Source of the DNA: G963668655 sp963668655
GTDB taxonomy: Bacteria; Myxococcota_A; SURF-8
Assembly (NCBI GenBank): GCA_963668655.2
Contig: CAXXPQ010000004.1
Coordinates: 992,001 to 1,056,000 of the forward strand
Reading direction: 5' to 3'
Length of the DNA: 64,000 nt
The notes under the pieces are model-generated. The model saw nothing but the letters and a program-made list of their open reading frames with translations. It had not been told where the DNA came from and searched no databases. Below are positions 1 through 10,200 of the stretch, piece after piece; positions within the stretch are counted from its first letter, which is position 1; every line of letters begins with the position of its first letter. The position numbers and the translations under genes were made by a program.

Positions 1-243
1 GAACAGACAAGCCTCCGCCGCCTGGGGGCTTTCCGGGTGTTCTTCCAGGAAATCCTGGAAATTCGCACGGGCCCGGGAGTAATCCATTTCCCGATAATAG
101 TGCATGCCGGTATCGAACGCGCTTTTCGTAACGGGCGCGTCCTTCCGCTCCGCGCCTTGCATGGTCAGGCAGGACAGGGGAGAAAGCGCCAGCGCCATCA
201 AGAGCAACGCATGAATCAGAAGGGTGAATTTTCGAATCCGCAT
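1..243 (-). CDS. Probable TPR-type lipoprotein (BamD/YbgF-like), 3' part outside the window
   Basis: The first 81 codons of a minus-strand gene that runs off the left edge. The ATG at 243 is preceded by GGAGGG with a 9-nt spacer. The product begins with a lipoprotein signal peptide: basic MRIRKF, a hydrophobic stretch, then lipobox LSPLSC. The mature part contains a helical segment, HYYREMDYSRARANFQDF, followed by LEEHPESPQAAEA. This is the pattern of a tetratricopeptide repeat in BamD/YfiO and YbgF/CpoB-type envelope proteins. Family assignment is an inference from one repeat. It could equally be another outer-membrane TPR lipoprotein. Confidence 0.6.
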   Translation of the reverse strand, partial: MRIRKFTLLIHALLLMALALSPLSCLTMQGAERKDAPVTKSAFDTGMHYYREMDYSRARANFQDFLEEHPESPQAAEACLF

Positions 244-283
244 TCCGTAATGCCCTCCGGAAGTTCTTCACAATACGGGCGTC

Positions 284-312
284 AGATTACCGCAGGGCGC
301 GAAGGCTTGCAA
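284..312 (-). promoter_or_regulatory. Candidate sigma-70 promoter for the TPR-type lipoprotein
   Basis: On the minus strand TTGCAA (307-312) is separated by 17 bp from TAATCT (284-289), about 35 nt upstream of the start codon at 243. The -10 is a weak match. Confidence 0.35.
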
Positions 313-410
313 GCAATTTGCCGAATCGAACCCATTCCGGAATCCGCCGACAAAAGGTCGTACCCGAGACGAATCCCCATCTTCGGGGCCTCCGGCGATA
401 CCGGCATTCC

Positions 411-447
411 AAAAACGAAAATCCCCCCGAGCACGGCCCGGAGGGAT
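411..447 (-). terminator. Rho-independent terminator of the porin gene
   Basis: On the minus strand an 11-bp stem (ATCCCTCCGGG paired with CTCGGGGGGAT, with G-T pairs, loop CCGTG; 421-447) is followed by TTTCGTTTTT (411-420). It lies about 25 nt after the porin stop codon. Confidence 0.8.
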
Positions 448-471
448 AACGTCACACATTCTTGGAAGACA

Positions 472-2082
472 TCAGAACTTATACATGAAGTAGGTCAACG
501 TGCGATGATTCACGGCGGAATAGCTTTTTACGCCTTGTTCCCCGGCGGTTTCGGCAAAGACGTCCGGATCCTCCACGTACTTGTAATCCGTCCAGGCGTA
601 CTGATAATGCAGCCCCCAATGGAAGCCCTTTCCGAAATTGAAATAGGTATGGGCAAAGGCAGCCTGGTTGCTGAAGCGCGTGGCCTCCAGAAGCGCCATA
701 TCCCGTTTGGGAAGCGTATCCCGATCCGGGCGGTCCGAACAGTAACCCAAAGTAATGCCCCAAAGTTCCCAGGGCTGAATGGAAGTATCCACCCAGAATC
801 CCATGCCCTTGATCGCCTCCGGATCTCCCTGGCCCAAAAGCGATTCCTTGTTGATGGTCTGACCGACGCCCCCGAAGACGCCGCCCAGGTTCTCACCGTA
901 GAAGAACTCGCCGCGCACGTTCCATGCCTCCAGAATGGGAAGCGCCAGTTCGGCGTTGACCGACCAGCCGCCGGTCCGGTAGGATTTGCTGTGCTCGCGA
1001 AGATCCGTCAGATCCCACAGTTGGCGGCGCAGTTCGGTCTGTTCGTAATGGCCCGAAACGCCGAGCAGGAAGTCCTTGGAGGTCCACAGAGGGCCCTGGA
1101 AGGCCAGACGCCACTGAACCATGGGCACGCCCGAGTCCTCGCCGTCGTTCAGTCCGTCTCCCGTGATCTCGGAAGCGGAAATCTCGCCGTTTTTATCCTT
1201 GTCGATGGCGTCCAGATCCTGCCCGCTGACCTCTCCCGGCCGCGCGATGGCCGCCTGGGCCCAGAGGGTGTATTTTCCCGCCACCTTGGGCTTGAAGTTC
1301 ACCGAAAGCATGGGGCGGCGGCCACCCACGTTACCCACGAACCATCCCGCGCCCGGATCGCCGGTTTTGGGGTACAAAGTGGAGAAAATGTCCGATTGCT
1401 GGCCGGCGCGCAGGTCCACGAATCCCCAGTCCAGGCCCACCCAGGCATGCCGCCAGCGCGGAACGGCGGACCATTCGGCGTTTTTCTTGTCCCCGCCGAA
1501 GAAGTCGATTTCCACCTGCCCCATGACATCGGCCTTGAGTTTGTCGATATGCTGACCCTTCAGCTTCAGGCCGAAACGCGAAAGCCGTGGAGTGATGGAG
1601 ATTTCATTTGTATTATGATAATCCACATGTGTCCCATCGGTACGATCGAAGGTCTTATTCGGCAGGGTCCATAGCATCCAGTTTCCGTAATCGGTACGGC
1701 TGGTGTCATAGGCGATGTCCAGGCGAAGAAAACCGTACAACTGAAAGACGTTGCCGAGACTGGTCAACAGGCTCTGTTCCTTTTTTTCTTCCTTGGCGGC
1801 CTCCTCCTTGGGGGGCTCGGCAGCCTTGCGTTCTTCCATCTCCTTGATTTTCCTGTTGGTTTCAGCTTCCAGACGCGCCTCGAACTCCTTGGAAAGCTCA
1901 TCTTTCAACTGGGCTTTCAATTCGGCTTCCAGTTCCGCCTTGATCTGGGCCTTGAGTTCCGCCGACGACGGAGCGGCCGAAGCCGTGTCCTCCGGGGAAG
2001 ATGCGGGCGTGCTCTGCCCAAGCGCAGGCAAAGCAAACAAAAACGCGGTCAGAGCAAAAAGAACAAAGCAGAAACGCCTCAT
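472..2082 (-). CDS. Outer-membrane porin with N-terminal coiled coil (DcaP-like)
   Basis: A 536-residue exported protein. MRRFCFVLFALTAFLFALPA ending in LGQ is a Sec signal peptide. Residues of about 35-95 are a charged helical segment of alternating Glu/Lys/Leu with coiled-coil character, as in trimeric DcaP-type porins. The rest begins LYGFLRLDIAYDTS and is rich in alternating aromatic beta strands, ending YFMYKF with a terminal Phe typical of outer-membrane beta-barrels. A segment reading DAIDKDKNGEISASEITGDG resembles an EF-hand loop and may bind Ca2+. I chose the ATG at 2082 because GGAGGA sits 4 nt before it; the ATG at 2094 has no such site. The gene is monocistronic, with its own terminator and candidate promoter. 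Substrate cannot be told. Confidence 0.75.
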   Translation of the reverse strand: MRRFCFVLFALTAFLFALPALGQSTPASSPEDTASAAPSSAELKAQIKAELEAELKAQLKDELSKEFEARLEAETNRKIKEMEERKAAEPPKEEAAKEEKKEQSLLTSLGNVFQLYGFLRLDIAYDTSRTDYGNWMLWTLPNKTFDRTDGTHVDYHNTNEISITPRLSRFGLKLKGQHIDKLKADVMGQVEIDFFGGDKKNAEWSAVPRWRHAWVGLDWGFVDLRAGQQSDIFSTLYPKTGDPGAGWFVGNVGGRRPMLSVNFKPKVAGKYTLWAQAAIARPGEVSGQDLDAIDKDKNGEISASEITGDGLNDGEDSGVPMVQWRLAFQGPLWTSKDFLLGVSGHYEQTELRRQLWDLTDLREHSKSYRTGGWSVNAELALPILEAWNVRGEFFYGENLGGVFGGVGQTINKESLLGQGDPEAIKGMGFWVDTSIQPWELWGITLGYCSDRPDRDTLPKRDMALLEATRFSNQAAFAHTYFNFGKGFHWGLHYQYAWTDYKYVEDPDVFAETAGEQGVKSYSAVNHRTLTYFMYKF

Positions 2083-2194
2083 GATTTCCTCCATTTTATC
2101 AATCCACTTCCACAGGCATAGAATCGCCCACCGCTACCGAATTTCCTGTTGACCGGTTGTCCGATTCGCCTAATGTAATTCACAATTCGGTTGC

Positions 2195-2223
2195 ATACAA
2201 GGAATCTTTATACTTTTTGACAA
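2195..2223 (-). promoter_or_regulatory. Candidate sigma-70 promoter for the porin
   Basis: TTGTCA (2218-2223), 17-bp spacer, TTGTAT (2195-2200) on the minus strand, about 110 nt upstream of the porin start. The flanks are AT-rich. The intergenic stretch 2095-2322 holds nothing else clear apart from a short direct repeat TGGGAGGAAAAAC (near 2274 and 2307). Confidence 0.45.
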
Positions 2224-2312
2224 AACGTATGCACCTGGAGAAAGTTAAAAAAAGTTTGAAATCCGGTAATTTATGGGAGGAAAAACTCCAACGCCCAGGC
2301 AATGGTTGGGAG

Positions 2313-2364
2313 GAAAAACGAAAAGCGGCGAATCCATTCCATCGAAAGAATGGATTCGCCGCTT
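2313..2364 (-). terminator. Rho-independent terminator of the nifS-nifU operon
   Basis: A perfect 17-bp inverted repeat, AAGCGGCGAATCCATTC and its complement with an 8-nt loop (2323-2364). On the minus strand it is followed by TTCGTTTTT. It starts about 20 nt after the nifU stop codon. Confidence 0.9.
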
Positions 2365-2386
2365 GACGGTTTGGAACGGATTGAAC

Positions 2387-2773
2387 TTATTTGTTTTTTG
2401 CGCGGTATTCCTCGATGGCTTTATGAATGGCCTCCTCCGCCATGACCGAGCAGTGAATCTTGGCCGTAGGCAGGCCGTCCAGAGCTTCGGAGATGCTCTC
2501 GTTGGTGACCTTGGCGGCTTCTTCCAGGGTCATGCCCTTGATGATCTCCGTCAGCATGCTGCTGCTGGCGATGGCCGCGCCGCAACCAAACGTCTGGAAT
2601 TTCACGTCTTCGATCCGGTCGTTCTCGATCTTCAGAAAAAGCCGCATCATGTCGCCGCAGGACGGATTTCCCACCTCGCTTACGGCGCTGGCGTTCTCGA
2701 TCTCCCCCATATTGCGCGGATTCATAAAGTGATCCATGACTTTTTCAGTATAAGGTGCGCCTTGCCCGCTCAT
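2387..2773 (-). CDS. nifU: Iron-sulfur cluster assembly scaffold, NifU N-terminal/IscU type
   Basis: A 128-residue single-domain scaffold on which a [2Fe-2S] cluster is built from sulfur delivered by the desulfurase. The ligands are all present: Cys39 and Asp41 in NPSCGD, Cys64 in TFGCGAAIASSS, His107-Cys108 in KIHCSV. The pattern HFMNPRNMGEIENA and GNPSCGD is that of the short stand-alone NifU-like proteins of anaerobes and archaea rather than the GAPACGD type of proteobacterial IscU. No C-terminal Nfu or ferredoxin domain is present. The start codon overlaps the stop of the upstream nifS-like gene (ATGA), so the two are translationally coupled. A strong terminator follows. No iscR, iscA, hscA or fdx is adjacent. 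Confidence 0.92.
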   Translation of the reverse strand: MSGQGAPYTEKVMDHFMNPRNMGEIENASAVSEVGNPSCGDMMRLFLKIENDRIEDVKFQTFGCGAAIASSSMLTEIIKGMTLEEAAKVTNESISEALDGLPTAKIHCSVMAEEAIHKAIEEYRAKNK

Positions 2774-3984
2774 CTGCTTTCTCCTTTTTGCTTGAGATAA
2801 TCGGCATACGAGGGCGACATCAGCAACAGCCGATCCACAATGGGAGGCAATGCTTCCAATAAACGCTCCACGTCACCGTTCGTATTGTCTTTTCCAAGAC
2901 TTAGCGCCACCGAGCCGGCGCAGATATCGCTGGGCACCCCCACGGCGGTCAGCACATGAGAGGTCACCAGATCGTCCTCGTTCTTGGCGCGCAGGTTGGA
3001 ACTACAGGCCGATCCGGAGGCAGCCATGATGCCCTTGGTGGTCAGAAAAAGGATCAGGGACTCTCCCTCCACGTGTTCCACCCAGAAACTGACGTGGCCG
3101 GGAAGGCGCTGTTCCGGATGTCCGGTGAAATGAATGAAGGGAATCTTCTCCTCCAGGCCCTTCCACAATCGGCGGCCCAGTTTCTTGAGGTGCTCATACC
3201 GCTCTTCCTGGGATTCACGGGCCAGACGCGCGGCCTCGCCCATGCCCACGATGCCGGGCACGTTTTCCGTGCCGCTTCGCAGGCCGTTTTCCTGCCAGCC
3301 GCCGTATAAAAGCGCCCGAGGCCGAATGCCATTGGCCAGGACCAGCGCCCCTACGCCTTTGGGACCGTAGAAATTGTGGGCGGAAAGCGTCAGCATGTCC
3401 ACGCCCAGCGCCTGCATGTCCACCGGCAGTAATCCGGCGGTCATGGCGGCGTCGGTATGAAAGATCGCCCCTTTTTCACGGGCCAGGGCGGAAAGCGCAT
3501 CAATGGGCTGGACGCTGCCGATTTCCCCGTTGCCGTGCTGAATGGATACCAGCAGGGTATCCGATCGCAGTTTTTTCGAAAGCGCCTCCGGCGTAACAAT
3601 GCCGGTCGCGTCCACGGGAACCAGTTCCACTTCCAGGCCATGGGCCCGGAGGGCGTGCATGGTATTCAGAACGCTGAAATGTTCGGTTTCCCCGATAAGA
3701 ACGTGCTTCCTCCCGGCCCCTTTGGTCATGGAAAAACCAAGCAATGCCAAGTTGTTGGCCTCGGTGGCTCCGGAGGTGAAGACCACGCCTTCCACGGGCG
3801 CGTTGACCCAATCGGCCACCGCCTGCCGGGCTTCGTCCACCGCTTTCTGGGCCCGAACGCCCTGGGCATGGATCTGGCTGGAGGGATTTCCGAAAATCTC
3901 GGCGAAATAGGGCAGCATTTTCTCCACGACGCGTGGATCGCAGGGGGTCGTGGACACATGGTCCATGAAAATCGTTTCGCTCAT
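2770..3984 (-). CDS. nifS: NifS/IscS-like cysteine desulfurase lacking the PLP lysine
   Basis: A 404-residue class-V aminotransferase-fold protein that should donate sulfur to the adjacent NifU scaffold. FMDHVSTTPCDP, FTSGATEANNLA, SIQHGNGEIGSVQ and GLRSGTENVPGIVG are family motifs. The mobile sulfur-relay cysteine is present (Cys327 in SGSACSS). The PLP Schiff-base lysine is not: the canonical SAHK-x-x-GPKG motif reads SAHNFYGPKG, with codon AAT at 3373-3375 (Asn204). The cofactor-contact motif usually HTDAVQ reads HTDAAM. Archaeoglobus fulgidus IscS, as I recall it, also lacks this lysine (Asp). Activity by the standard mechanism is therefore doubtful; the Cys may act as a carrier of sulfide- or persulfide-derived sulfur. 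The gene is intact and heads an operon with nifU. Confidence 0.85.
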   Translation of the reverse strand: MSETIFMDHVSTTPCDPRVVEKMLPYFAEIFGNPSSQIHAQGVRAQKAVDEARQAVADWVNAPVEGVVFTSGATEANNLALLGFSMTKGAGRKHVLIGETEHFSVLNTMHALRAHGLEVELVPVDATGIVTPEALSKKLRSDTLLVSIQHGNGEIGSVQPIDALSALAREKGAIFHTDAAMTAGLLPVDMQALGVDMLTLSAHNFYGPKGVGALVLANGIRPRALLYGGWQENGLRSGTENVPGIVGMGEAARLARESQEERYEHLKKLGRRLWKGLEEKIPFIHFTGHPEQRLPGHVSFWVEHVEGESLILFLTTKGIMAASGSACSSNLRAKNEDDLVTSHVLTAVGVPSDICAGSVALSLGKDNTNGDVERLLEALPPIVDRLLLMSPSYADYLKQKGESR

Positions 3985-4100
3985 CGCGGCCGGCCTCGCT
4001 TTCTTTCCGAAATCTCATCTAATTTTCTTTGAGATTTCAGCATGTTTGCGAATATTCCCAAGCTTTACCAGACGCAAAGCGGCAATCGGGAAGCCCTATA

Positions 4101-4128
4101 AATATAAGGACAAGGAATGAACTGTCAA
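4101..4128 (-). promoter_or_regulatory. Sigma-70 promoter of the nifS-nifU operon
   Basis: A consensus TTGACA (4123-4128), 16-bp spacer and TATATT (4101-4106) on the minus strand, about 110 nt upstream of the nifS start. I see no obvious IscR-type palindrome, and the 5' leader 3985-4092 holds nothing else clear. Confidence 0.65.
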
Positions 4129-4202
4129 GTATTCCGAAAAATGATTCGTACCGGGAAAGGATGGTTTTTCAAGTTCATGCGTCCCCTTTTCTTCCTCTGA
4201 TA

Positions 4203-4235
4203 AAACGAAAGAAGGGACGCCCGAGGGCGTCCCTT
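4203..4235 (-). terminator. Rho-independent terminator of the giant-protein gene and the pilus block
   Basis: An 11-bp perfect stem, AAGGGACGCCC with its complement (4212-4235), followed on the minus strand by CTTTCGTTTT (4202-4211). It starts about 25 nt after the giant gene's stop codon. Confidence 0.85.
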
Positions 4236-4258
4236 CATGGAGTTGAGGTTGGAAAAAA

Positions 4259-7200
4259 TTAGAGGGAGGACGCCGCGCAGCGGAAACCAACGGTGGAATA
4301 ACCGTTTCTCGGATTCAACTTCTGCCGGTAATGGTTGCGAACTCCCGGGACGCCATCGGTAAAGGAGCCGCCACGAGCGGACTTCTTCTTGCAGTTATCC
4401 ATGCAGACGCCATCACCTTCACAACGGTCGATGCAATCCCCGAAGATCTCCAGGGAGGGATCGATACAGGCATCCGGATCGGCTCCGCAATCCGGGTATG
4501 GCCCGTACCAGTCCAGCACCCACTCGGAAACGTTTCCGGCCATGTCGCAGATGTACTCGTCCGGCGTTCCGGAACCATAGTTGTTCGACCAGTACGAAAC
4601 GTAACCGATGGAGGTATCGATGGATCCCCAATCCTGGGTGTTGTGAGAAGCGCCATCGAAGATGCACTGCTTGGAATCACCCGCTCCCACCCAGAAACTC
4701 GGCGTGGTGTCTTCCAGGTTCGCGCCACTCCAGTTGGCCGGAGGCGCACTGGAATAAATGGCGTCGTCGGGAGGCGTGTCACCCCACGGATACGTTCCGT
4801 AGTTCTCCGTACCGAGCGTACGCCAGATCCCCTGGGCCGCCAGTTCCCATTCGTGCTCCGTCGGCAGCCGCATGCCCTTCCAGACACAATACTGCTGCGC
4901 CTGGTACCAGTTGACGTAGACGACCGGGTAGTTGTTGTAGGCGCTGTTCCCGAAGTAACTCGCCCGGGATTCCGAAGAGGTCTGGATGGGAACATCCTCG
5001 GTTTCGCAACCCGACGCACACACCTCATCCGCGAAGGAACAAAACTGCGGAGAAGCGCAGCGCTGGTCTCCCGGAGACGCTTCGATGTAGCATTCCATGG
5101 TGTCCATGGCCCAGACATAACCCGCGCCATACGTCGTCACGCAGTACTCGGAGCTGTATCCCGGCTTGCACGCAGTCGTCGTGGTGGTGTAATCCGCCTG
5201 ACAGGTCTGGTACTCGGAGTTGGTGACCTCATGCGTGTCCATGTAATAGGCGCTGAGTTCCGCGTTGTGCAGAATTTCGTCCCCGTACTCCGGCACTTCC
5301 AGACCGAAGTTTCCATCTCCCTCCGGAATGCGCAGGGATCCGGCCGGCGGAACGTCGATCAGGATCCGGTAGTGAACCGGCGGTCCCCAGGCGCTGGCAT
5401 GGGCCAAGCCGTCCTTGTCCACCACGTTGCTCTTGGCCCGAACGTGGAACCACCACTCGCCGTTCGTGACGTTGTGATATTCCACCGTCTTGAAGAAGGT
5501 CGTGACTCCATCATGGATACCGTGCGTGGCCATGACGGAAGTGGCCGGACAGGAATCCAGACAGGCCTGGGTGACACAGGAACTGCAATCCAGGCTCGGG
5601 GGCGGTTCCTGATGATTGAACTTGAAACTGTAACCGACGATCCGGTCGTCACCCCAGGTATCCACCTGATTGTTTTCCGAAATTTCCTTGGCCACGAAGA
5701 ACATCACCGGATCCATGCAGGTGGCCGCGATGGTACACGGCGTCTTCGTATCCGGAGTCAGAAGGTCCGTATCGTGGGTCAGGGAACCGAAGTCCGTAAT
5801 CACCGGATTGTCCGACTTGAAGATCGTCGGAGGCGTGTGATCCAGGCGGACGAAACGGTGACTGGAAGGCGTCCACACCGCTCCCGTCACGCAACTGATG
5901 GCCTGGACGTGGACCCAATATTCGCCCGGAGCCGCCGGTTGAGCCACGAGGCCCGGAGTGATCGACGGCGGCGCGACATATTCGTCGATCCCGCCCGTAC
6001 CCAGATCGTCGCAGATTCCGGCAAGTTCCGTCCAGGTCGCCGGCGTCTCGGTGTACCCGGCCTCGAAGGGATCGGCCTGATCGAAGGTGTAGCGATATTT
6101 CCAGATACCCTCCACGCTGACCGCGTTGAACTGGGCGATGACCTGCTGCTGATCGGCATACCAGAGGTCCGCGTACGGCTGGTTGGGCATCGTGATGGAA
6201 GGCTGCGCGGAGGCGCCGGTTTCCACCTTGATCTGGTAGCGAACCACGCCGCTCCACAGGCCCACCGAACTTCCCGGAGCCGGGTAGTTGGCGGAACGGG
6301 AACGGTTTCGGGCCCGGACATTGAGATAATAGGTTCCATCCTCGCTTCCGGGGAACAAAGCCGTCAGGTCGTAGATGGTTTCCACGTCCGTGGTGAGGTT
6401 CGACGGCTGCGCGGTATCACAGGTTCCCAGATCGCCCGCCCCGCTGGATTTGTGCAGATAGACGCAGTAATCGTTGATGCCGGACTGATCGTCCTGGCCG
6501 CTCCAACTGAACTGCGGCGAGGTATTGTTTACGGCGAATCCCTCCGGATAGTGCGTGGCGGAAGCGATGGCGATGGTATCCGGCGGGGAGGTATCCACAT
6601 TGATGGCGAAGCGCCGCGTCGCACTCCAGGTGCCCGCCATGTTCTTGACCTTCAGGCCGAGATAGTGGGTGCCGTCGGCGAGAGCATCCGTCATCTGCCC
6701 ACCCGTGATCGGATAGTTGATGGCGCTGGCGATGCTCGGCGTATAGTTCGGATCGATACTGATGCCGAACGTGTGTTGCAGAATTCCCGTGGGATGGCTG
6801 CTGTCGTCCGGATTCACCGTATCGGAAGCCGTCCAGGAAATGGACATGTTGTTCGAACCACCGGCATAGATGTACGGGCTCTGATACCATTCCACCGGGT
6901 TGGGATGCGAAACCGAGACGATGTTGATGGCATCCGGGGCCGAACCGTCGATCATGATCCGCTGATGCGTGCAGGGGCCCCAGTTTCCGGCGGAGTTCTG
7001 CGCCCGGACGTGGAACCAGTGCACGCCGTCCGCGAGTTGCGGCGGACCGATGTAGGTGAAGTCCTCCGAGGTGCCCATCTCGGTCGTACAGTCGCAGGTG
7101 TATCCAGGAGCGCTCGGATTGAGATCATCGATGACGTAACAGTAGTTCATGATCGGAGAGATCGGATTGGTCACCTCCCATTCGAATAGCGGGTTGTAGG

Positions 7201-10200
7201 AAGTTTCCATCGTGTTGGGATCATGCGACCAATTCGTAATCGTCGGCGGATCGGGAACCGTGGTGTCGATCTTGATCCGGAACGTGGTCTGGAAGGTATT
7301 CCACAGTCCGGCGCAGTTCTGCGCGCGGATATGGAAGAAGTGAATTCCGTCGGAAAGAGTCGTCGAGGTGCTGGTGGCGGTTCCCATCTCTCCCTGTCCG
7401 GCGTCTTCCGATTCGTTGGTGCTGAACTTCCAGGAATAGTTACAGATTCCGGAAGTGTCGCTCAGACCCGGCCACTGCACGGTGACCGCGTCGGAGCCGT
7501 GCCACAGATCCGGGTTCGGATGGGTGGGCGACGTGACGACCGGAAGCGGCGGTTCGGTGCTGTCGATCTTGAAGTTGTATTCCCGATTGTCCGTCCAGCG
7601 TCCGGCCTCGTTCTGAGCCCGGAGGTTGAAGGTCCAGATGCCGTCCGGGCTGAGCGGTCCGAGAGTCTCGCTCTGTTTGTCGGACGGCCAGTCGATCGTC
7701 ATATCGGCCGGACAGGGGTAATCCGCGTCGCGGCAAAGTTCGTAAGAGTATCCCTGGATGCCGGAGAAGGACGAAGCCTTCCACTTCATGAAGGGACTCT
7801 TGGCCGAGTACCAGTGATCCTGATCCAGATGCGTCGTGCTGTAGAAGTACAGCCAGGTCGGCTCCGCACCGTCGATCCGCAAGGTCCAGGGGATGTTTCC
7901 ATCCTGTAGGGCGTCGCAGTTAATGCAGGTCCAGCCGTGCTGATCCTGGGTCCAGATCTTCCAGTACCAAGTTCCGTTGGCCAGATCGGTTGTCGGGGTC
8001 CACTCGTAATCGGTGATCCACCCGGAGTCCAATCCGCCTTCGGCGTTGGAGTTCTGGGAAATGTAGAAGCGATAGTATTCCGTGTCCTCCAGCGGAGCGA
8101 GGTTCGGATCGGTGACTTCCTCCGCCGTCAGCAGGGGACGCATCCATTCCTCATCAATCGCCATGGGATCGCCCGGATTCCACCATTGACCATTGGGCGG
8201 CGACACGTGGCTGGTTTCCGGAATCAGCATGTTGGATTCGAAATCGTCCACGCTGCTTTCCCATACCAGATCGCCGGCCGCGACCGCGGGATCCTGATAG
8301 TCGCGAGCGACGGAATAAAGTTTGTTCTGCTGAATGTCGCCGTAGTTGGAAAGCAGACGCCATTTGAAGGTGATGGTCACGGTCTTGGCGCCTTCGTTCT
8401 CGACAACGGAACTGCTGGCCGTGGACAAGGACACCTTGTCGTTGCCCAGGGCGCCGCTGGTCGAGAACTGCCAGCTATCCCCATCGATCCGATCCCAGAT
8501 GAAAGAGCCGCGCGGATTGGTCCAGGCCCCCGGCGTACTGCCGTCCTGGGCGATAATCAGTTCGACGCTCTTCACGTTGTCCGGACCGTTGAAATCGTAA
8601 ACCTCGACCGTACCCTGCTGAAGTTCGCTGGCGTCCGTCTTAACCACGTCCAGAAGCCGCGTAACGCTCTGGATCTCGCACAGGCGGTTGATGCGCACTT
8701 CGTAATGAGCCGTCGTTCCCCAGACGCCGATGCCGTTCTGAGCGCGGGTGTGGAAATACCAGACGCCCGGCGACTTGGCGATGGTGGCTTCGCCTCTCCA
8801 GCGCGTCCAGCTTTCGTATTGCGGATTGTCGGCCGGGTCGTCCCACAGGCCGTCCGCCACCGGATCGATCTTCGTATGGGTGACGGAAAGCGGATCCGTC
8901 GTGGCCTCATCATCCATCACGTAGGCGAACTTGATGACATCCGACATGGCCGCCGAGTAGAACGTGAAGGCCGGATCGGGCCAGTCTGCCGGGCTTTCCG
9001 GATACCAGGTTCCCTGCACCGGATGAGTCGAGGATTCGATGATCGGCAGGAACGGACCGGTATCGATACGAAGCTCGTAACTGGCGGCCGGTCCCCAGGT
9101 TTTTACGTCAACCGCATTGTTGCGGGCGCGTACGTTGAAGAACCACAATCCCGGTTCCAGGGCCGCCGTGGCCGTATGGGTGCTTCCCGTCTGCCGCGAA
9201 TCCACTGCCGGATCCGGAACGCCCGGAGCACCGTAGGTGTAATTGTAGCAGTACTCGGTGATGCCGGAATAGGCGAAAGCCGTCCAGGTAAACTGCGGGA
9301 AGGCGTTGTTCACCCAGCCGGAGTTCGGATCCATGGGATCCACAGCCGCATGGGTGGAACTGGAAATGACGGGAGCATCCGGTTGCAGATCCACGCGGAC
9401 GCGGAACTTCTGAGGAGGCTCTTCCGTCCACATGTTGGTGTTGGACTGCGCCATGATGTGGAACCACCAGTCCCCGTTGTCCGTGGCGGGGCTGGTGAAG
9501 GCATGGTTCAAGCTATCGGAATCGTTCGGGTTTCCACTGGCCAGCTCGGTATAGGAATATCCCAGCCAGTTGTCGTTGAACTCGTCCTTATCGAACTCGT
9601 ACTTGTAGCGCTGCACGCCGCTGTACGAGAACGTATCCCAGGAAATCAGAGTCGTCGGATTCGAATACCATTCATCCTGATTGGTTCCCGAAACACCGCC
9701 ATGAGGCACGGCGGAAATGACGATGCTTTCCGGACCGGTGTCGATCAGCACCCGATAGTGCTCCGCCGGACCGTACAGACCGGCATTGGACAGAGCGCGG
9801 ACATGGAACCAACGCACACCGTCGGCCGCATCCGGGAAATCGGCGTTCTGCACAAAGCCTTCGATCTGATCCGCATCGGTCCAGTAATCCAAGTCGTCGA
9901 TCTTGTAGTAGTAGGCCTGGACTCCGGACAGGGAATCCACATCCCAGGTGAAGAAGGGATGGTTGTCCGCCGACCAAATATCGCTGTCGTGAGACGAAGA
10001 CGCCAGGTTCTGGATCAGCGGCTGTTCGTCGTCCACCTGTATACGGAAGTGGGACGTTTCCGACCAGACACCGAACTCGTTTTTCGCTCGGGCATGGAAG
10101 TAATAGGTTCCCTTCACCGCCACTTCGGTACTCCAGGTCGTATCCAGATCCTGTTCTCCGTCTCCCGTGATCGGATGGCGCGGAGTTGCGATATCGCCCA

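Noticed and set aside
37..1674. 545-codon plus-strand frame opposite the porin
   Set aside because: It is antisense to a clear porin gene with signal peptide, terminal Phe, ribosome site and terminator.
4262..5350. Diversity-generating retroelement target (FGE/C-type-lectin fold at a protein C-terminus)
   Set aside because: No reverse transcriptase, accessory gene or template repeat is visible in the window, and the domain's 3' end shows no obvious variable repeat.
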